This document shows, in pieces, positions 1 to 9,545 of a stretch of DNA of 64,000 nucleotides. Positions within the stretch are counted from its first letter, which is position 1, and the number at the start of each line of letters is the position of its first letter. A program made the translations under genes and the position numbers. A model generated the notes under the pieces. It was not told where the DNA came from, searched no databases, and was given only the letters and a program-made list of their open reading frames with translations. Source of the DNA: DYFC01 sp041658585 (GTDB lineage Bacteria > Nitrospirota > Thermodesulfovibrionia > Thermodesulfovibrionales > SM23-35); NCBI GenBank assembly GCA_041658585.1, contig JBAZZX010000004.1, forward strand, positions 1 through 64,000, written 5' to 3'.

Positions 1-1
1 T

Positions 2-127
2 AGGACGAGCAAAAATAGGCTTCGTGAAATGAGCTGTATTGAACGATCTCGGATCGTCGAAGGGGTAGAAGACCCACACAATTACGGCCATTTGGATAAT
101 GAAAGACTTTTTCTACAGACTCGTTAG
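2..127 (+). CDS. Possible 3' end of a gene cut by the window edge
   Basis: One forward frame is open from base 2 to a TAG at 125-127, giving a 41-residue charged tail that ends LDNERLFLQTR. It stops about 40 bases before the toxin-antitoxin promoter. The frame is short enough to be open by chance and I recognise no family, so this is only a candidate for the end of an upstream gene. Confidence 0.2.
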   Translation, partial: RTSKNRLREMSCIERSRIVEGVEDPHNYGHLDNERLFLQTR

Positions 128-167
128 CTATAGGGAAGAAACTACATTTCTATTGCTTATATAAGCA

Positions 168-206
168 TTGACATGATTTAGCGGCAATACGTATACTACA
201 CGTATA
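168..206 (+). promoter_or_regulatory. Promoter and operator of the toxin-antitoxin operon
   Basis: A consensus -35 TTGACA (168-173) and a -10 TATACT (192-197) are separated by 18 bases. The heptamer ACGTATA occurs twice, at 189-195 and 200-206, exactly 11 bp apart and overlapping the -10. The flanking ATACG/CGTAT (187-191, 201-205) also forms an inverted repeat. Sites one helical turn apart over the -10 fit autorepression by the antitoxin. A strong AAGGGAGG ribosome site follows at 211-218. Confidence 0.7.
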
Positions 207-224
207 AAGAAAGGGAGGCTTTCA

Positions 225-455
225 ATGCAAAAAAAATTGACCATAACTATAGCTGAAGAAGTTTACGAGGGACTTTATAATACAATTGGCCCCCGTAAAA
301 TCAGTAAATTTATTGAGGAATTGGTTCGGCCGCACGTAGTTCGCCCAAATCTTGAATTGGCATACTCCCAAATGGCAAAAGACAAAAAGCGAGAAGCAGA
401 AGCCCTGGATTGGGCCGAGACAACTCTCAAGGACATAGCGCATGAAAAGAGGTGA
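225..455 (+). CDS. Antitoxin of a MazEF-like pair
   Basis: A 76-residue protein directly upstream of a PemK/MazF toxin, overlapping it by 14 bases. The first half (KLTITIAEEVYEGL, then SKFIEELV) has the strand-helix-helix pattern of a ribbon-helix-helix DNA-binding antitoxin. The second half is charged and helical (KDKKREAEALDWAETTLKD), as expected of a toxin-binding tail. It is preceded by a strong ribosome site and probably represses its own promoter. The role is inferred from position, size and fold pattern; the exact antitoxin subfamily is not certain. Confidence 0.75.
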   Translation: MQKKLTITIAEEVYEGLYNTIGPRKISKFIEELVRPHVVRPNLELAYSQMAKDKKREAEALDWAETTLKDIAHEKR

Positions 456-765
456 GGTCTGGTGGGTTAACTTTGATCCCTCTGTCGGCGGAGAGATCAG
501 GAAAAAACGTCCTGCCGTAATAGTCAGCAACGATGCATCAAACAAGTTCCTCAATCGAGTTCAGGTTGTACCTCTCACCAGCAAGACGGATCATCCGTAT
601 CCCAGCGAAGCACTTGTCATATTTAACAACAACGAAAGCAAGGCCATGGCTGATCAGCTTGCTACGGTAAGCAAGTTGCGATTGATTAAACGTGCGGGCG
701 TGCTTTCAGAGGAAGATATACTCGGTATAAACGAGGCCATCAAGATACAATTAGACATTTATTAA
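442..765 (+). CDS. mazF: MazF/PemK-family mRNA interferase toxin
   Basis: A 107-residue protein of normal MazF length. It opens with the family signature RGEVWWVNFDPSVGGEIRKK followed by RPAVIVSND, and has the PLTS strand (about residues 45-48), whose Thr with the Arg of KKRP belongs to the known catalytic pocket. Members cut mRNA at short single-stranded motifs and are neutralised by the antitoxin encoded just upstream. The start overlaps the end of the antitoxin gene, so translation is probably coupled. All family positions look intact, so the toxin should be active. Confidence 0.88.
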   Translation: MKRGEVWWVNFDPSVGGEIRKKRPAVIVSNDASNKFLNRVQVVPLTSKTDHPYPSEALVIFNNNESKAMADQLATVSKLRLIKRAGVLSEEDILGINEAIKIQLDIY

Positions 766-831
766 AATGGGCTAACAAATTCATCCGGACCGACCGGGAA
801 TAACGCTTTTTTGTTCTTAGTCTTAGGCTCG

Positions 832-1917
832 TTACCCTGCGGCTTCGCTATATTCTTCTTTGAGTTTTTCCACCAGTTCTTTTACGGAAATAATCTCTTT
901 TGCCCTGTAGGCGTTCTCTCCGGCAAATGCAAAGCCGTGTGAAAGATTGCCTTTCTTGGCGTTTATCAGGGCAAGGGTAATACAATAGGGACTTTTTTCC
1001 AGCTCACATGTTTTAAGGCAGTGATATAGGCATTTAAAAGGTTTCTTTTTGCCTTGGCTGACTTCGTCAAGAAAGGTATTTCTGATTGCTCTTCCGGGCA
1101 AACCTACCGGGCTTTTGATAATTACCATGTCCTCTTTGCTTGAATCAACATAAGTCTGTTTAAATTTATCCGATGCATCGCATTCATGCGTAGTGACAAA
1201 CCGTGTTGCCATCTGTACCCCTGAAGCTCCCAACTGAAAGAATTTGTAAATATCAGCCCCCGTATAAATTCCTCCGGCTGCAATAACGGGTATCGGTTTT
1301 CCGTATTGTTCTTCAAAAGGTTTTACCGCTTCAACTACTTCGGGGATAAGCTTCTCTAAAGCATGATCCGGGTCATTGATCATCTCCTGTTTGAACCCGA
1401 GATGTCCTCCCGCCTTTGGTCCTTCTACAACGATGGCGTCCGGAAGGTAGTTATATTTCTCCGTCCATTTTTTTGCAATAATAGTGGCCGCCCGCGCAGA
1501 GGAAACAATAGGGACTATTTTAGTCTTTATCCCTTCGGTTATATATTGCGGAAGATTCAGGGGGAGCCCGGCGCCTGAAAAGATAATGTCTATCTTCTCC
1601 TCGATGGCGGTTTTAACCAGATCGGCAAAATTCGTCAATGCCACCATGATATTGACGCCAAGTATCCCTTTTGTCAGTTCCCTGGCTTTTCTGATCTCAC
1701 TTCTTAATCCTTTGATATTTGCTTCAAGATAATTTGTGTAAAAATCAGGCTCATTCATTCCGATACCGGCAGTGGCGATAATCCCTATACCGCCTTCATT
1801 AGCTACTGCCGAGGACAGACTGGAAAGAGAAATTCCAATGCCCATTCCTCCCTGAATGATCGGAAGTTTTGCCGTCAAATCACCTATCTTTAAGCTTTTT
1901 AATCCCTTGAGGTCCAT
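832..1917 (-). CDS. NAD(P)H-dependent flavin oxidoreductase, nitronate monooxygenase family
   Basis: A 361-residue TIM-barrel flavoprotein. The N-terminus PIIQGGMGIGISLSSLSSAV is the FMN-binding signature of the nitronate monooxygenase/FabK-like family, and the phosphate-binding VIAAGGIYTG and GASGVQMATRFV segments are present. The C-terminal part holds a cysteine cluster (CLYHCLKTC, then YC) and GFAFAGENAYR, typical of the anaerobe-type subgroup; whether it binds metal is unknown. The start is set by AAAGGAGA upstream of the ATG. It follows alaS in the same direction after 139 bases. The substrate cannot be told from sequence; oxidation of nitronates or reduction of enoyl compounds are both possible. 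Confidence 0.82.
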   Translation of the reverse strand: MDLKGLKSLKIGDLTAKLPIIQGGMGIGISLSSLSSAVANEGGIGIIATAGIGMNEPDFYTNYLEANIKGLRSEIRKARELTKGILGVNIMVALTNFADLVKTAIEEKIDIIFSGAGLPLNLPQYITEGIKTKIVPIVSSARAATIIAKKWTEKYNYLPDAIVVEGPKAGGHLGFKQEMINDPDHALEKLIPEVVEAVKPFEEQYGKPIPVIAAGGIYTGADIYKFFQLGASGVQMATRFVTTHECDASDKFKQTYVDSSKEDMVIIKSPVGLPGRAIRNTFLDEVSQGKKKPFKCLYHCLKTCELEKSPYCITLALINAKKGNLSHGFAFAGENAYRAKEIISVKELVEKLKEEYSEAAG

Positions 1918-2056
1918 GAAAAGTCTCCTTTATCTAATCTTGGCAAGATCCGGAGAAAAACAGAGAAGCCGTCTATCCTGCCTGAAAATTACTCTGAGTG
2001 TAGTTTAAAACATTTTAACGATTTTTTAAACAGATAGTAACCGGTTAGCGTATTAT

Positions 2057-4684
2057 TTATGCTTTTTCTTTAATTATTTCGTTCAAAGAGCCGAGTATAG
2101 CGTCTAATTTATCGATTTCCTTTGTCCCGCCCTGCGCCATATCGGGTTTACCGCCGCCCCTGCCTCCAGCCAATTTGGTGATATTTTTTAAAATATCACC
2201 GGCATGGAATCTGTCCGTCAGGTCTTTTGTGACCACGCATACAAGTGCAGCCTGGCCTTCCGTGACTGAATAGAGAATGATGATGCCGGAATTCATACGG
2301 TCCCGGATATTGTCGGCAAGGAGGCGGAGTTCGTTCTGGCTCAGACCGTCCTGCCGTATCTTTACAACCTTGACTCCGTCTATCTCACGGGCATTTTTCA
2401 CTGCATCCGTTATGTTATCTTTTGAAGAGCCGGTTTTCAGTTGCCGAATTTCTTTTTCCATGGTCTTTACATCGGCAAGGAGTTTGTCTATCTTCTCCAA
2501 AGGAATTTCCGTTTTTAGAACTCCCTTGATCTCATCGAGCTCCGACTTTTTCCGTCTGAAATACTCACGGGCCGGTTTGCCTGTTAATGCCTCTATCCTC
2601 CTGATGCCGGATGCTACACTGCCTTCAGATACGATCACGCATAATCCTATTTCACCCGTAGACCTGCAGTGGGTCCCGCCGCAGAGTTCTTTGCTGAAAT
2701 CACCGGTTGTTATAACCCTGACAGTCTCACCGTATTTTTCATCAAACAACGCCATTGCGCCCGTTTTCATTGCCTCATCAACCTTCATAATATCCGTCCT
2801 TACAACGAGGTCTTCGAGGATTTTATCGTTTATTACGTCTTCTACCTTTATTATCTCATCATCCTGCATTGCAGTGAAATGGGTGAAATCGAACCTGAGT
2901 TTCTCAGTGTCAACAATAGAGCCCGACTGTTTGACATGATCGCCAAGTACCATACGCAATGCCTTATGGAGCAGGTGAGTGGCTGTATGATTGCGCATAA
3001 CAGACTTTCTATAAGCTTCATCGACTTTACAGATCACGCGGTCATCCCCGGTAATCTTCCCTTTTTCAACTTTTACATAATGATAAAAAAGATGAGAAGG
3101 CTTTTTTGTATCAAGCACCCTGATATATGAACCTTTTGTTTCGAGCGTACCAATATCACCGACCTGACCTCCGGACTCCCCGTAAAAGGGTGTTTGGTCA
3201 AGTAGTATCACGCCTTCATCACCTTCATCTAATGCTTCTACTAATTTATCATCCTTCAAGATGGCTAATATTCCCGCTTCGGATGTTAATGTGTCATACC
3301 CGACAAAAACAGTCTGTCCGGTAAAACCATAAAATTTAGCGGTAATCGCCGGCAGAACGACCTTTAACGTTCCTGCAATCACCTTTGACTTGTCACGATG
3401 GGCTTCCATTTCTCTGTGGAAGGCTTCCTCATCAATACCAAGACCCGCATCCATAGCAATATCTTTTGCAAAATCAAGAGGCAGCCCGTGGGTCTGCTGA
3501 AGCCTTGCAATTTCTTCTCCCGGGATTATCCGAAGTCCGTCTTTTATTGTTCTTGTTACAACATCATCGAATAAATTCATTGAAGTTTCTATTGTTCTAT
3601 GAAAATTTTCTTCTTCTATCTGTAAAAGCTTTTCATTCCTGTTCTTCTCTTGAACGATTTCAGGATAAACATCCCCGATCGCTGCTATGACTGAACCGGT
3701 TAAACGATAAAGACATGGCTCATGAATATTCAGCAGTTTCGCGTGTCTTGAAGCCCTGCGGATGATCCTCCTCAGCACATAACCCCTTCCTTCATTAGAG
3801 GGCACGCAGCCTTCCGACAGAATGAATATACTTGCGCGCATATGATCTGCAATGACCCTCATTGACGCAGTATTTTCGGGAGATGCGCCATAAGATATCC
3901 CGGATAAAGATGAGATAGCGCTGATTATCGGTCCAAAGATGTCCGTATCAAAATTGTTTTGTTTGCCCTGAAGCACCGCGCTGATTCTCTCAAGACCCAT
4001 TCCGGTGTCTATGCTCGGTTTTGGCAGAGGGGTAAGCTGACCGGATTCGTCCCTGTTAAACTGCATAAAGACAAGGTTCCAGAGTTCAAGAAAACGGTCG
4101 CAGTTGCATCCGACAGAGCAATCGGGTTTGCCGCACCCCACATGGTTTCCCTGGTCTATGATAATCTCGGAACACGGTCCGCAGGGGCCCGTATCGCCCA
4201 TCTGCCAGAAGTTATCCTTTGCCCCGAGCCTGACTATTCTGTTGTCGGGAATTCCCGTCAGGTTGGCCCAGAGTCCTGCGGCCTCATCATCCTGCTCATA
4301 GACCGAGACATAGAGTTTTTCCTTCGGCAATTTAAATTGTCCGGTAAGAAGGTCCCAGCCGAAGAGTATCGCGTCTTTCTTGAAATAATCACCGAAGGAA
4401 AAATTGCCGAGCATTTCAAAAAAGGTATGATGCCTGGCGGTATGTCCTACATTTTCAAGATCGCTGTGTTTGCCTCCTGCACGCATGCATTTCTGACAGG
4501 TCACTGCGCGATTGAAAGGGGATTTTTCGGAACCCAAAAAAACTTTTTTAAATTGGACCATGCCGGCATTGACAAAGATCAACGTAGGGTCATTCCACGG
4601 GATAAGAGGTGAACTTGGAACGATTTTATGGCCTTTTGACTGAAAGTAGTCAAGAAAGGCAGTGCGTATCTCCGAACTTTTCAT
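2057..4684 (-). CDS. alaS: Alanyl-tRNA synthetase
   Basis: Charges tRNA-Ala with alanine and edits mischarged Ser/Gly. The 875-residue length is normal for the bacterial enzyme. The class II catalytic domain begins SSEIRTAFLDYFQSKGHKIV; the editing domain has HTATHLLHKALR (zinc HxxxH) and CGGTHCRSTGEIG (CxxxH); the C-terminal domain ends with the GRGGGKPDMAQGG motif. I chose the internal ATG at 4684 because GGAGG lies just before it; the open frame extends ten codons further without a ribosome site. The gene is part of the recA-recX-alaS neighbourhood seen in many bacteria, here separated from it by a family B repeat element. Confidence 0.97.
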   Translation of the reverse strand: MKSSEIRTAFLDYFQSKGHKIVPSSPLIPWNDPTLIFVNAGMVQFKKVFLGSEKSPFNRAVTCQKCMRAGGKHSDLENVGHTARHHTFFEMLGNFSFGDYFKKDAILFGWDLLTGQFKLPKEKLYVSVYEQDDEAAGLWANLTGIPDNRIVRLGAKDNFWQMGDTGPCGPCSEIIIDQGNHVGCGKPDCSVGCNCDRFLELWNLVFMQFNRDESGQLTPLPKPSIDTGMGLERISAVLQGKQNNFDTDIFGPIISAISSLSGISYGASPENTASMRVIADHMRASIFILSEGCVPSNEGRGYVLRRIIRRASRHAKLLNIHEPCLYRLTGSVIAAIGDVYPEIVQEKNRNEKLLQIEEENFHRTIETSMNLFDDVVTRTIKDGLRIIPGEEIARLQQTHGLPLDFAKDIAMDAGLGIDEEAFHREMEAHRDKSKVIAGTLKVVLPAITAKFYGFTGQTVFVGYDTLTSEAGILAILKDDKLVEALDEGDEGVILLDQTPFYGESGGQVGDIGTLETKGSYIRVLDTKKPSHLFYHYVKVEKGKITGDDRVICKVDEAYRKSVMRNHTATHLLHKALRMVLGDHVKQSGSIVDTEKLRFDFTHFTAMQDDEIIKVEDVINDKILEDLVVRTDIMKVDEAMKTGAMALFDEKYGETVRVITTGDFSKELCGGTHCRSTGEIGLCVIVSEGSVASGIRRIEALTGKPAREYFRRKKSELDEIKGVLKTEIPLEKIDKLLADVKTMEKEIRQLKTGSSKDNITDAVKNAREIDGVKVVKIRQDGLSQNELRLLADNIRDRMNSGIIILYSVTEGQAALVCVVTKDLTDRFHAGDILKNITKLAGGRGGGKPDMAQGGTKEIDKLDAILGSLNEIIKEKA

Positions 4685-4768
4685 AAGCCTCCATTTGGTA
4701 AAATTTAACCACAAAGAACATATTTCAACGGTTCAAACAGCTTAAACGGTTTAACATGTTCTAAGTGG

Positions 4769-4910
4769 TTACTAAGGAGTAAAGCCACACACCCTCACCC
4801 TTGCCCTCTCCCCTCAAGGGAGAGGGGACTTAAGAATCGCCCCTCCCTTGAGGGGAGGGGATAAAGGGGAGGGTGTTTAAATGTGTCCTTACTTATGAAC
4901 TCCTTAGTAA
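4769..4910. mobile_element. Family B TIR element, copy 1 (142 bp)
   Basis: Ends are inverted copies of TTACTAAGGAGT, with further matches inward toward ACACCCTC. The interior holds two GC-rich palindromes, CTCCCCTCAAGGGAG and CCCTCCCTTGAGGGG-type, with a short spacer. No coding capacity. Near-identical copies lie at 13043-13228 and 32546-32695. It sits 84 bp upstream of the alaS start and 34 bp beyond the stop of the lipoprotein gene. The whole unit can fold into a long hairpin. No convincing target duplication was found. Confidence 0.8.
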
Positions 4911-4944
4911 TTGTGTCTTTACAAATTTATCAATCGTAAATGTC

Positions 4945-5268
4945 TTATTTTACATAAATCAATTTGCTGTTATAGAACACAAGGATTTTTTTACCGAAAA
5001 TCCCAAATTTCGCAAAAATCCATTCTTCCCTTGGTTTTCCATCGTAAGGTTCAAGGATTTTCTGAAAATCCGGATTTCCCCATGCATAGCGCACCTGCTC
5101 ACTCGTCATTCCAGGGGATATCTCGCCTTTTCTGATATGCTCCTGAATGTTTGCAGGAAAACTCTGGAGCTCGGTTTCGGAATAGCGCACCTGGTGAATG
5201 CAGCCTGTCTGCAAAAGAAAAACAAGCATGAAAGAAAGAACTACGGAAAAAATAACGGCTTTTTTCAT
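4945..5268 (-). CDS. BamE/SmpA-like outer-membrane lipoprotein
   Basis: A 107-residue protein with a lipoprotein signal: MKKAVIFSVV, a hydrophobic stretch, then the lipobox LLQTGC. The segment ISPGMTSEQVRYAWGNPD is the recurring pattern of BamE/SmpA-OmlA-like small lipoproteins (a helix after GMT, then GxP), and EEWIFAKFG follows the usual layout. I chose the ATG at 5268 because GGAGGATTAAA precedes it; an upstream ATG at 5283 overlaps recX and lacks a ribosome site. It is likely co-transcribed with recX, one base away. A role in outer-membrane assembly is inference; many relatives are uncharacterised. Confidence 0.65.
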   Translation of the reverse strand: MKKAVIFSVVLSFMLVFLLQTGCIHQVRYSETELQSFPANIQEHIRKGEISPGMTSEQVRYAWGNPDFQKILEPYDGKPREEWIFAKFGIFGKKILVFYNSKLIYVK

Positions 5269-5269
5269 T

Positions 5270-5740
5270 TTAATCCTCCTCATTTGATAATGTATTTTTT
5301 AAAACCGTTGATATGGTTTCGGGAGAGTAGCCCCTTCTGAGCAGTTGAGCATATAATCTCCTCTTCACTGTTGCGGGCGGAAAGGTCTTCAAACCCCTGA
5401 ATTTTTTCTCTATATACCTTTGCGCGTTTTGAAGGTCCTCTTCTCCGTCCTGATCGCACACCGTATGGATTACATCCCGCGGAATGCCTCTGTTAAGCAG
5501 ATATCTTCGAGCGCCGTTACGGCTGAAAAACTTGTTTGCCGTCGCTTCTCTTTTTAATGATTCAGCCAAAGAGACGTCATTAACAAACCCTAAATTTATG
5601 AGATGGTCTATTGTCGATGAAATAAGAGTATCTGAAAAACCTTTTCTTGTCATGCGATCTTTAAGTTCTTTTTCGCTCCTTCCCCTGTAGCTCAGGAGTT
5701 TCAGCGCATACTGTTTTGCCTTATTTTGCAAATCTTTCAA
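5270..5740 (-). CDS. recX: Regulatory protein RecX
   Basis: A 156-residue protein with three tandem three-helix units as in RecX: YALKLLSYRGRSEKELKDRM near residue 12, then LINLGFVND with LAESLKREA, and a C-terminal RRGYSPETISTVL unit. RecX binds RecA filaments and limits recombinase activity. It overlaps the end of pilT by 20 bases, and pilT follows recA, so recA, pilT and recX form one operon. Insertion of pilT between recA and recX is less usual than the direct recA-recX pair. Confidence 0.92.
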   Translation of the reverse strand: MKDLQNKAKQYALKLLSYRGRSEKELKDRMTRKGFSDTLISSTIDHLINLGFVNDVSLAESLKREATANKFFSRNGARRYLLNRGIPRDVIHTVCDQDGEEDLQNAQRYIEKKFRGLKTFPPATVKRRLYAQLLRRGYSPETISTVLKNTLSNEED

Positions 5741-6872
5741 TCTTCATCTGGTCGTTGTCATCAGGTTTGCGATCAAAGCCTTCGAGCGAAAGGTCACTGG
5801 TAGATTGTATCCCTTTAACCTTGAGGACAAAATCATCCGGGTTCGTGGCCCTTCTCAGCGCTTCTTCATACGTGATAAGACCTGATTTAAACAGACTGAA
5901 AATAGACTGGTCGAAAGATTGCATACTGTAGTGTATAGCGCCCTGTTCGATAATATCGGAAAGAGTCTTGGTCTTGTCGGGATCAAGAATGCAGTCTTTT
6001 ACTGTTGCAGTTGCGATGAGGACTTCGACGGCCGGGACCCTGCCTTTTCCGTCCGCCCTGGGCACAAGCCTCATGGAGATAATAGACTTCAGCACCGAAG
6101 CAAGCTGCATCCGCACCTGTTTGTGCTGATAAGGCGGGAATACGGCAATGATTCTGTTTACCGTTTCCATAGCGTCGATAGTGTGAAGAGTGCTTAGAAC
6201 GAGATGGCCCGTCTCGGCGGCCACTAAGGAAGTCTGAATGGTCTCAAAATCGCGCATCTCGCCGACGAGTATTACATCAGGGTCCTGCCTTAACGCCTGT
6301 CTCAACGCCTTGCTGAACGATTCGGTATCGTTCCCTATTTCTCTCTGATTGATGATACTTTTTTTGTCCCTGTGGAGATATTCAATAGGGTCCTCGATTG
6401 TCATGATATGTTCGGTCCTTGTCGAATTTATCAAATCTATCATGGAGGCAAGGGTGGTTGACTTACCGCTTCCGGTTGTGCCGGTAACGAGAATTAAGCC
6501 CCTTTGCTCCATAGCGATTTTCTTGATCACTTCAGGCAGTTGCAGTTCTTCAATGGTGGGTATCCGCATAGGGATGACCCTGAATACAAGCCCTACCGTT
6601 CCTCTTTGCATGAAAATATTGCATCTGAACCTTCCCAGTCCCGGAACGCTGTAGGCAAGGTCCATATCGTTCTTTCTCTTGAAAAAATCGGCTTGGGCCG
6701 GCGCCATAACAGACAGAGCTATTTTTGTAGCATCTTCATTAGATATCTTTTTCTCCGAGGTGAGGGGTGTGAGTTCGCCATATATTCTTAAGATAGGAGG
6801 GGACCCCACTTTTATGTGAAGGTCCGAAGCCTCCATAGCATTGGCCTTTCTTAAAAGCTCATTGATATCCAT
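5721..6872 (-). CDS. pilT: Twitching-motility ATPase PilT/PilU family
   Basis: A 383-residue hexameric retraction ATPase of type IV pili. The N-terminal PAS-like domain starts MDINELLRKANAMEASDLHIKVG; Walker A is GTTGSGKSTT (about residue 132); the Walker B/Asp region is DPDVILVGEMRD, and the conserved ETGHLVLSTLHT follows. The C-terminus (YEEALRRATNPDDFVLKVKGI) replaces the strict AIRNLIRE motif of classical PilT and resembles PilU or second-copy PilT proteins. It begins 2 bases after the recA stop, so it is co-transcribed with recA. No other pilus genes are in the window. Confidence 0.92.
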   Translation of the reverse strand: MDINELLRKANAMEASDLHIKVGSPPILRIYGELTPLTSEKKISNEDATKIALSVMAPAQADFFKRKNDMDLAYSVPGLGRFRCNIFMQRGTVGLVFRVIPMRIPTIEELQLPEVIKKIAMEQRGLILVTGTTGSGKSTTLASMIDLINSTRTEHIMTIEDPIEYLHRDKKSIINQREIGNDTESFSKALRQALRQDPDVILVGEMRDFETIQTSLVAAETGHLVLSTLHTIDAMETVNRIIAVFPPYQHKQVRMQLASVLKSIISMRLVPRADGKGRVPAVEVLIATATVKDCILDPDKTKTLSDIIEQGAIHYSMQSFDQSIFSLFKSGLITYEEALRRATNPDDFVLKVKGIQSTSDLSLEGFDRKPDDNDQMKIERFAK

Positions 6873-6874
6873 CG

Positions 6875-7888
<1,014 letters not shown>

Positions 7889-7966
7889 ATTTCCTCCATG
7901 CTCCGTTTATTATTTTTTTCTAATCCTTAACCCGAAAAATGCAATTAAACCGTCAAAAACTGCTGA

Positions 7967-8107
7967 TGTCCGAAATAAATTTAATTTTCGATACCATAAT
8001 GCACTTATATAGATGTATTACCAAAATATTATTATGCAATTACAATAAACTATCTTTTTAAATAAAATCATCGAGTTAAATAAATTTATTTTGGACATTA
8101 GCAGTTT
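7967..8107. mobile_element. Family F TIR element (141 bp)
   Basis: Ends form a nearly perfect inverted repeat of about 28 bp: AAACTGCTGATGTCC at 7967 and its complement GGACATTAGCAGTTT ending at 8107, with the pairing continuing through AAATAAATTTA. The interior is AT-rich and non-coding. It fills most of the recA-thpR gap, ending 5 bp from the thpR stop. It is the only copy in the window, so calling it mobile rests on structure alone; a long terminator-like hairpin is the alternative. Confidence 0.6.
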
Positions 8108-8112
8108 CTATG

Positions 8113-8679
8113 TTAAGCGTTTCCAAAACGTACCTCGTGCAAACAAGTATACTCGGGTCCTTTCGGCTTCAGATCGCTCCTCATTATTTTTATGCTCTCC
8201 ACATTGATGACGCCAAATTCTTTTTCCTGAAAAGCGGCAAGTTCATTGACGACCTTTATGACGCCTTTGAGAGAACGCACCCTGCCGATTGTCAGATGAG
8301 GGTTAAAATCTTTATCCTCCTTCCGGAATCCGAAATGTGTCATGGAATTTTCAACGTCTTCTTTCAGATTTTTTAATATCCCGGTGTCTTCAATACCTAT
8401 CCAATATACCCTCGGATATTTCCGGTTAGGGAAGACACCCGTGCCTCTTATTTTAATACAAAACGGCTTGTAAGATGATACCACGGTTGAGAGGGCTTTT
8501 TGTATTTGAGGTATTGCCATCTCCGGAGTATCACCGAGAAATTTAAGCGTAAGATGCAGGTTTGCAGCCGTTACCCATTTAACATCCGCATCATACTTTT
8601 TTAGCGTCTCGACAAGTTCGCCGATCTCCTTTTTGATCGGTTCGGGTATGTCTATAGCTATAAAACATCTAAGGCTCAT
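8113..8679 (-). CDS. thpR: RNA 2',3'-cyclic phosphodiesterase (2H family)
   Basis: A 188-residue protein of the LigT/ThpR family. The two catalytic HxTx motifs are HLTLKFLG (His about residue 42) and HLTIGRVRS (about residue 128), and the N-terminus MSLRCFIAIDIPEPIKKEI is typical. Members hydrolyse 2',3'-cyclic phosphodiester ends of RNA. The gene starts 6 bases after the pgpA stop, so osmC, pgpA and thpR form one operon. Placement next to recA matches the pgpA-cinA-thpR-recA arrangement known from other bacteria; cinA is missing here. Confidence 0.92.
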   Translation of the reverse strand: MSLRCFIAIDIPEPIKKEIGELVETLKKYDADVKWVTAANLHLTLKFLGDTPEMAIPQIQKALSTVVSSYKPFCIKIRGTGVFPNRKYPRVYWIGIEDTGILKNLKEDVENSMTHFGFRKEDKDFNPHLTIGRVRSLKGVIKVVNELAAFQEKEFGVINVESIKIMRSDLKPKGPEYTCLHEVRFGNA

Positions 8680-8685
8680 GATTAT

Positions 8686-9129
8686 CTAAAGCAACTTCCA
8701 TATCTGTAAAATAGCATTCGTATATATCCCTGCCAGCACATCATCCGTCATTATCCCGAATCCGCCTTTTAAAGCCCTCTCTGCCTGCCGAATCGGAAAC
8801 GGTTTTAGTATATCGAAAAACCTGAATAAAAAAAAGGCGGCAATGAGATAGCCGTATGTTTGAGGGAGATAAACGACGGAGACAAGAAATCCGATGAATT
8901 CATCAATAACGATATGTCCGCTGTCAGTCTGTCCGATGACCCTCTCGGCGACGGTAGATGATATTGTGCCGATAACAAATCCGATCACTATCAATATGGC
9001 TTGTACCGCCGATGACGGGTTCAGAAAAGCCACAAAAACAGCGCTTACAAGACTTCCCCATGTGCCCGGCGCAACAGGAAGATACCCCACGAAACCCAGG
9101 GTGGCAATGTTTTTAAGGATTTTATTCAT
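8686..9129 (-). CDS. pgpA: Phosphatidylglycerophosphatase A
   Basis: A 147-residue membrane enzyme that dephosphorylates phosphatidylglycerophosphate to phosphatidylglycerol. The family signature GYLPVAPGTWGSL is at residues 15-27, VIDEFIGFLVS in the middle and the acidic DDVLAGIYTN near the C-terminus; several hydrophobic helices lie between. The start overlaps the OsmC gene stop by 4 bases, implying translational coupling. Confidence 0.93.
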   Translation of the reverse strand: MNKILKNIATLGFVGYLPVAPGTWGSLVSAVFVAFLNPSSAVQAILIVIGFVIGTISSTVAERVIGQTDSGHIVIDEFIGFLVSVVYLPQTYGYLIAAFFLFRFFDILKPFPIRQAERALKGGFGIMTDDVLAGIYTNAILQIWKLL

Positions 9130-9545
9130 TCATTAATTATCTTATATGAATAATGAAACTTTGCCGTACCTTCGAGCGTTGCCTTTACCGAACAATATTT
9201 TGTCATAGACAATTCAACCGCCCTTTTTACCGCTTCTTCAGATATGTTCCTTCCTCTTACCACAAACTCAAGGGTAATTTCAGTGAACTTCTTCGGATAA
9301 TCCCCGGCTTTTTCTCCTTTTATATTTATCTCAAGCCCGGTTACATCCTGTCTCTTCTTTTTGAGGATTGATATGACGTCCATTCCGGAGCATCCTCCTG
9401 CGCCGGCAAGTAAAAGTTCCATAGGCCTTGGACCGGTATTTTGGCCGCCATCCGAAGGATCAGCGTCCATGACTAAGGCATGTCCTGATTCCACATCGCC
9501 GACAAACTGCATCCCTTTAACATAGGTCACTTTTGCGGTCAACAT
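9126..9545 (-). CDS. OsmC/Ohr-family protein
   Basis: A 139-residue OsmC-fold protein. The two redox cysteines expected for the family are visible: AGAGGCSGMDVISILKKKRQ and SMTKYCSVKATL. Relatives reduce organic hydroperoxides or belong to the YhfA branch of unknown substrate. I use the ATG at 9545 because AAGGAGA precedes it; the open frame extends 8 codons to a TTG inside that ribosome site. First gene of the osmC-pgpA-thpR operon. Confidence 0.88.
   Translation of the reverse strand: MLTAKVTYVKGMQFVGDVESGHALVMDADPSDGGQNTGPRPMELLLAGAGGCSGMDVISILKKKRQDVTGLEINIKGEKAGDYPKKFTEITLEFVVRGRNISEEAVKRAVELSMTKYCSVKATLEGTAKFHYSYKIINE

Noticed and set aside
222..554. 110-codon reverse frame opposite the toxin-antitoxin genes
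   Set aside because: No ribosome site or family; the forward pair has overlapping genes, promoter and recognised toxin motifs.
3959..4612. 217-codon forward frame opposite alaS
   Set aside because: Shadow of the conserved alaS catalytic domain; no own signals.
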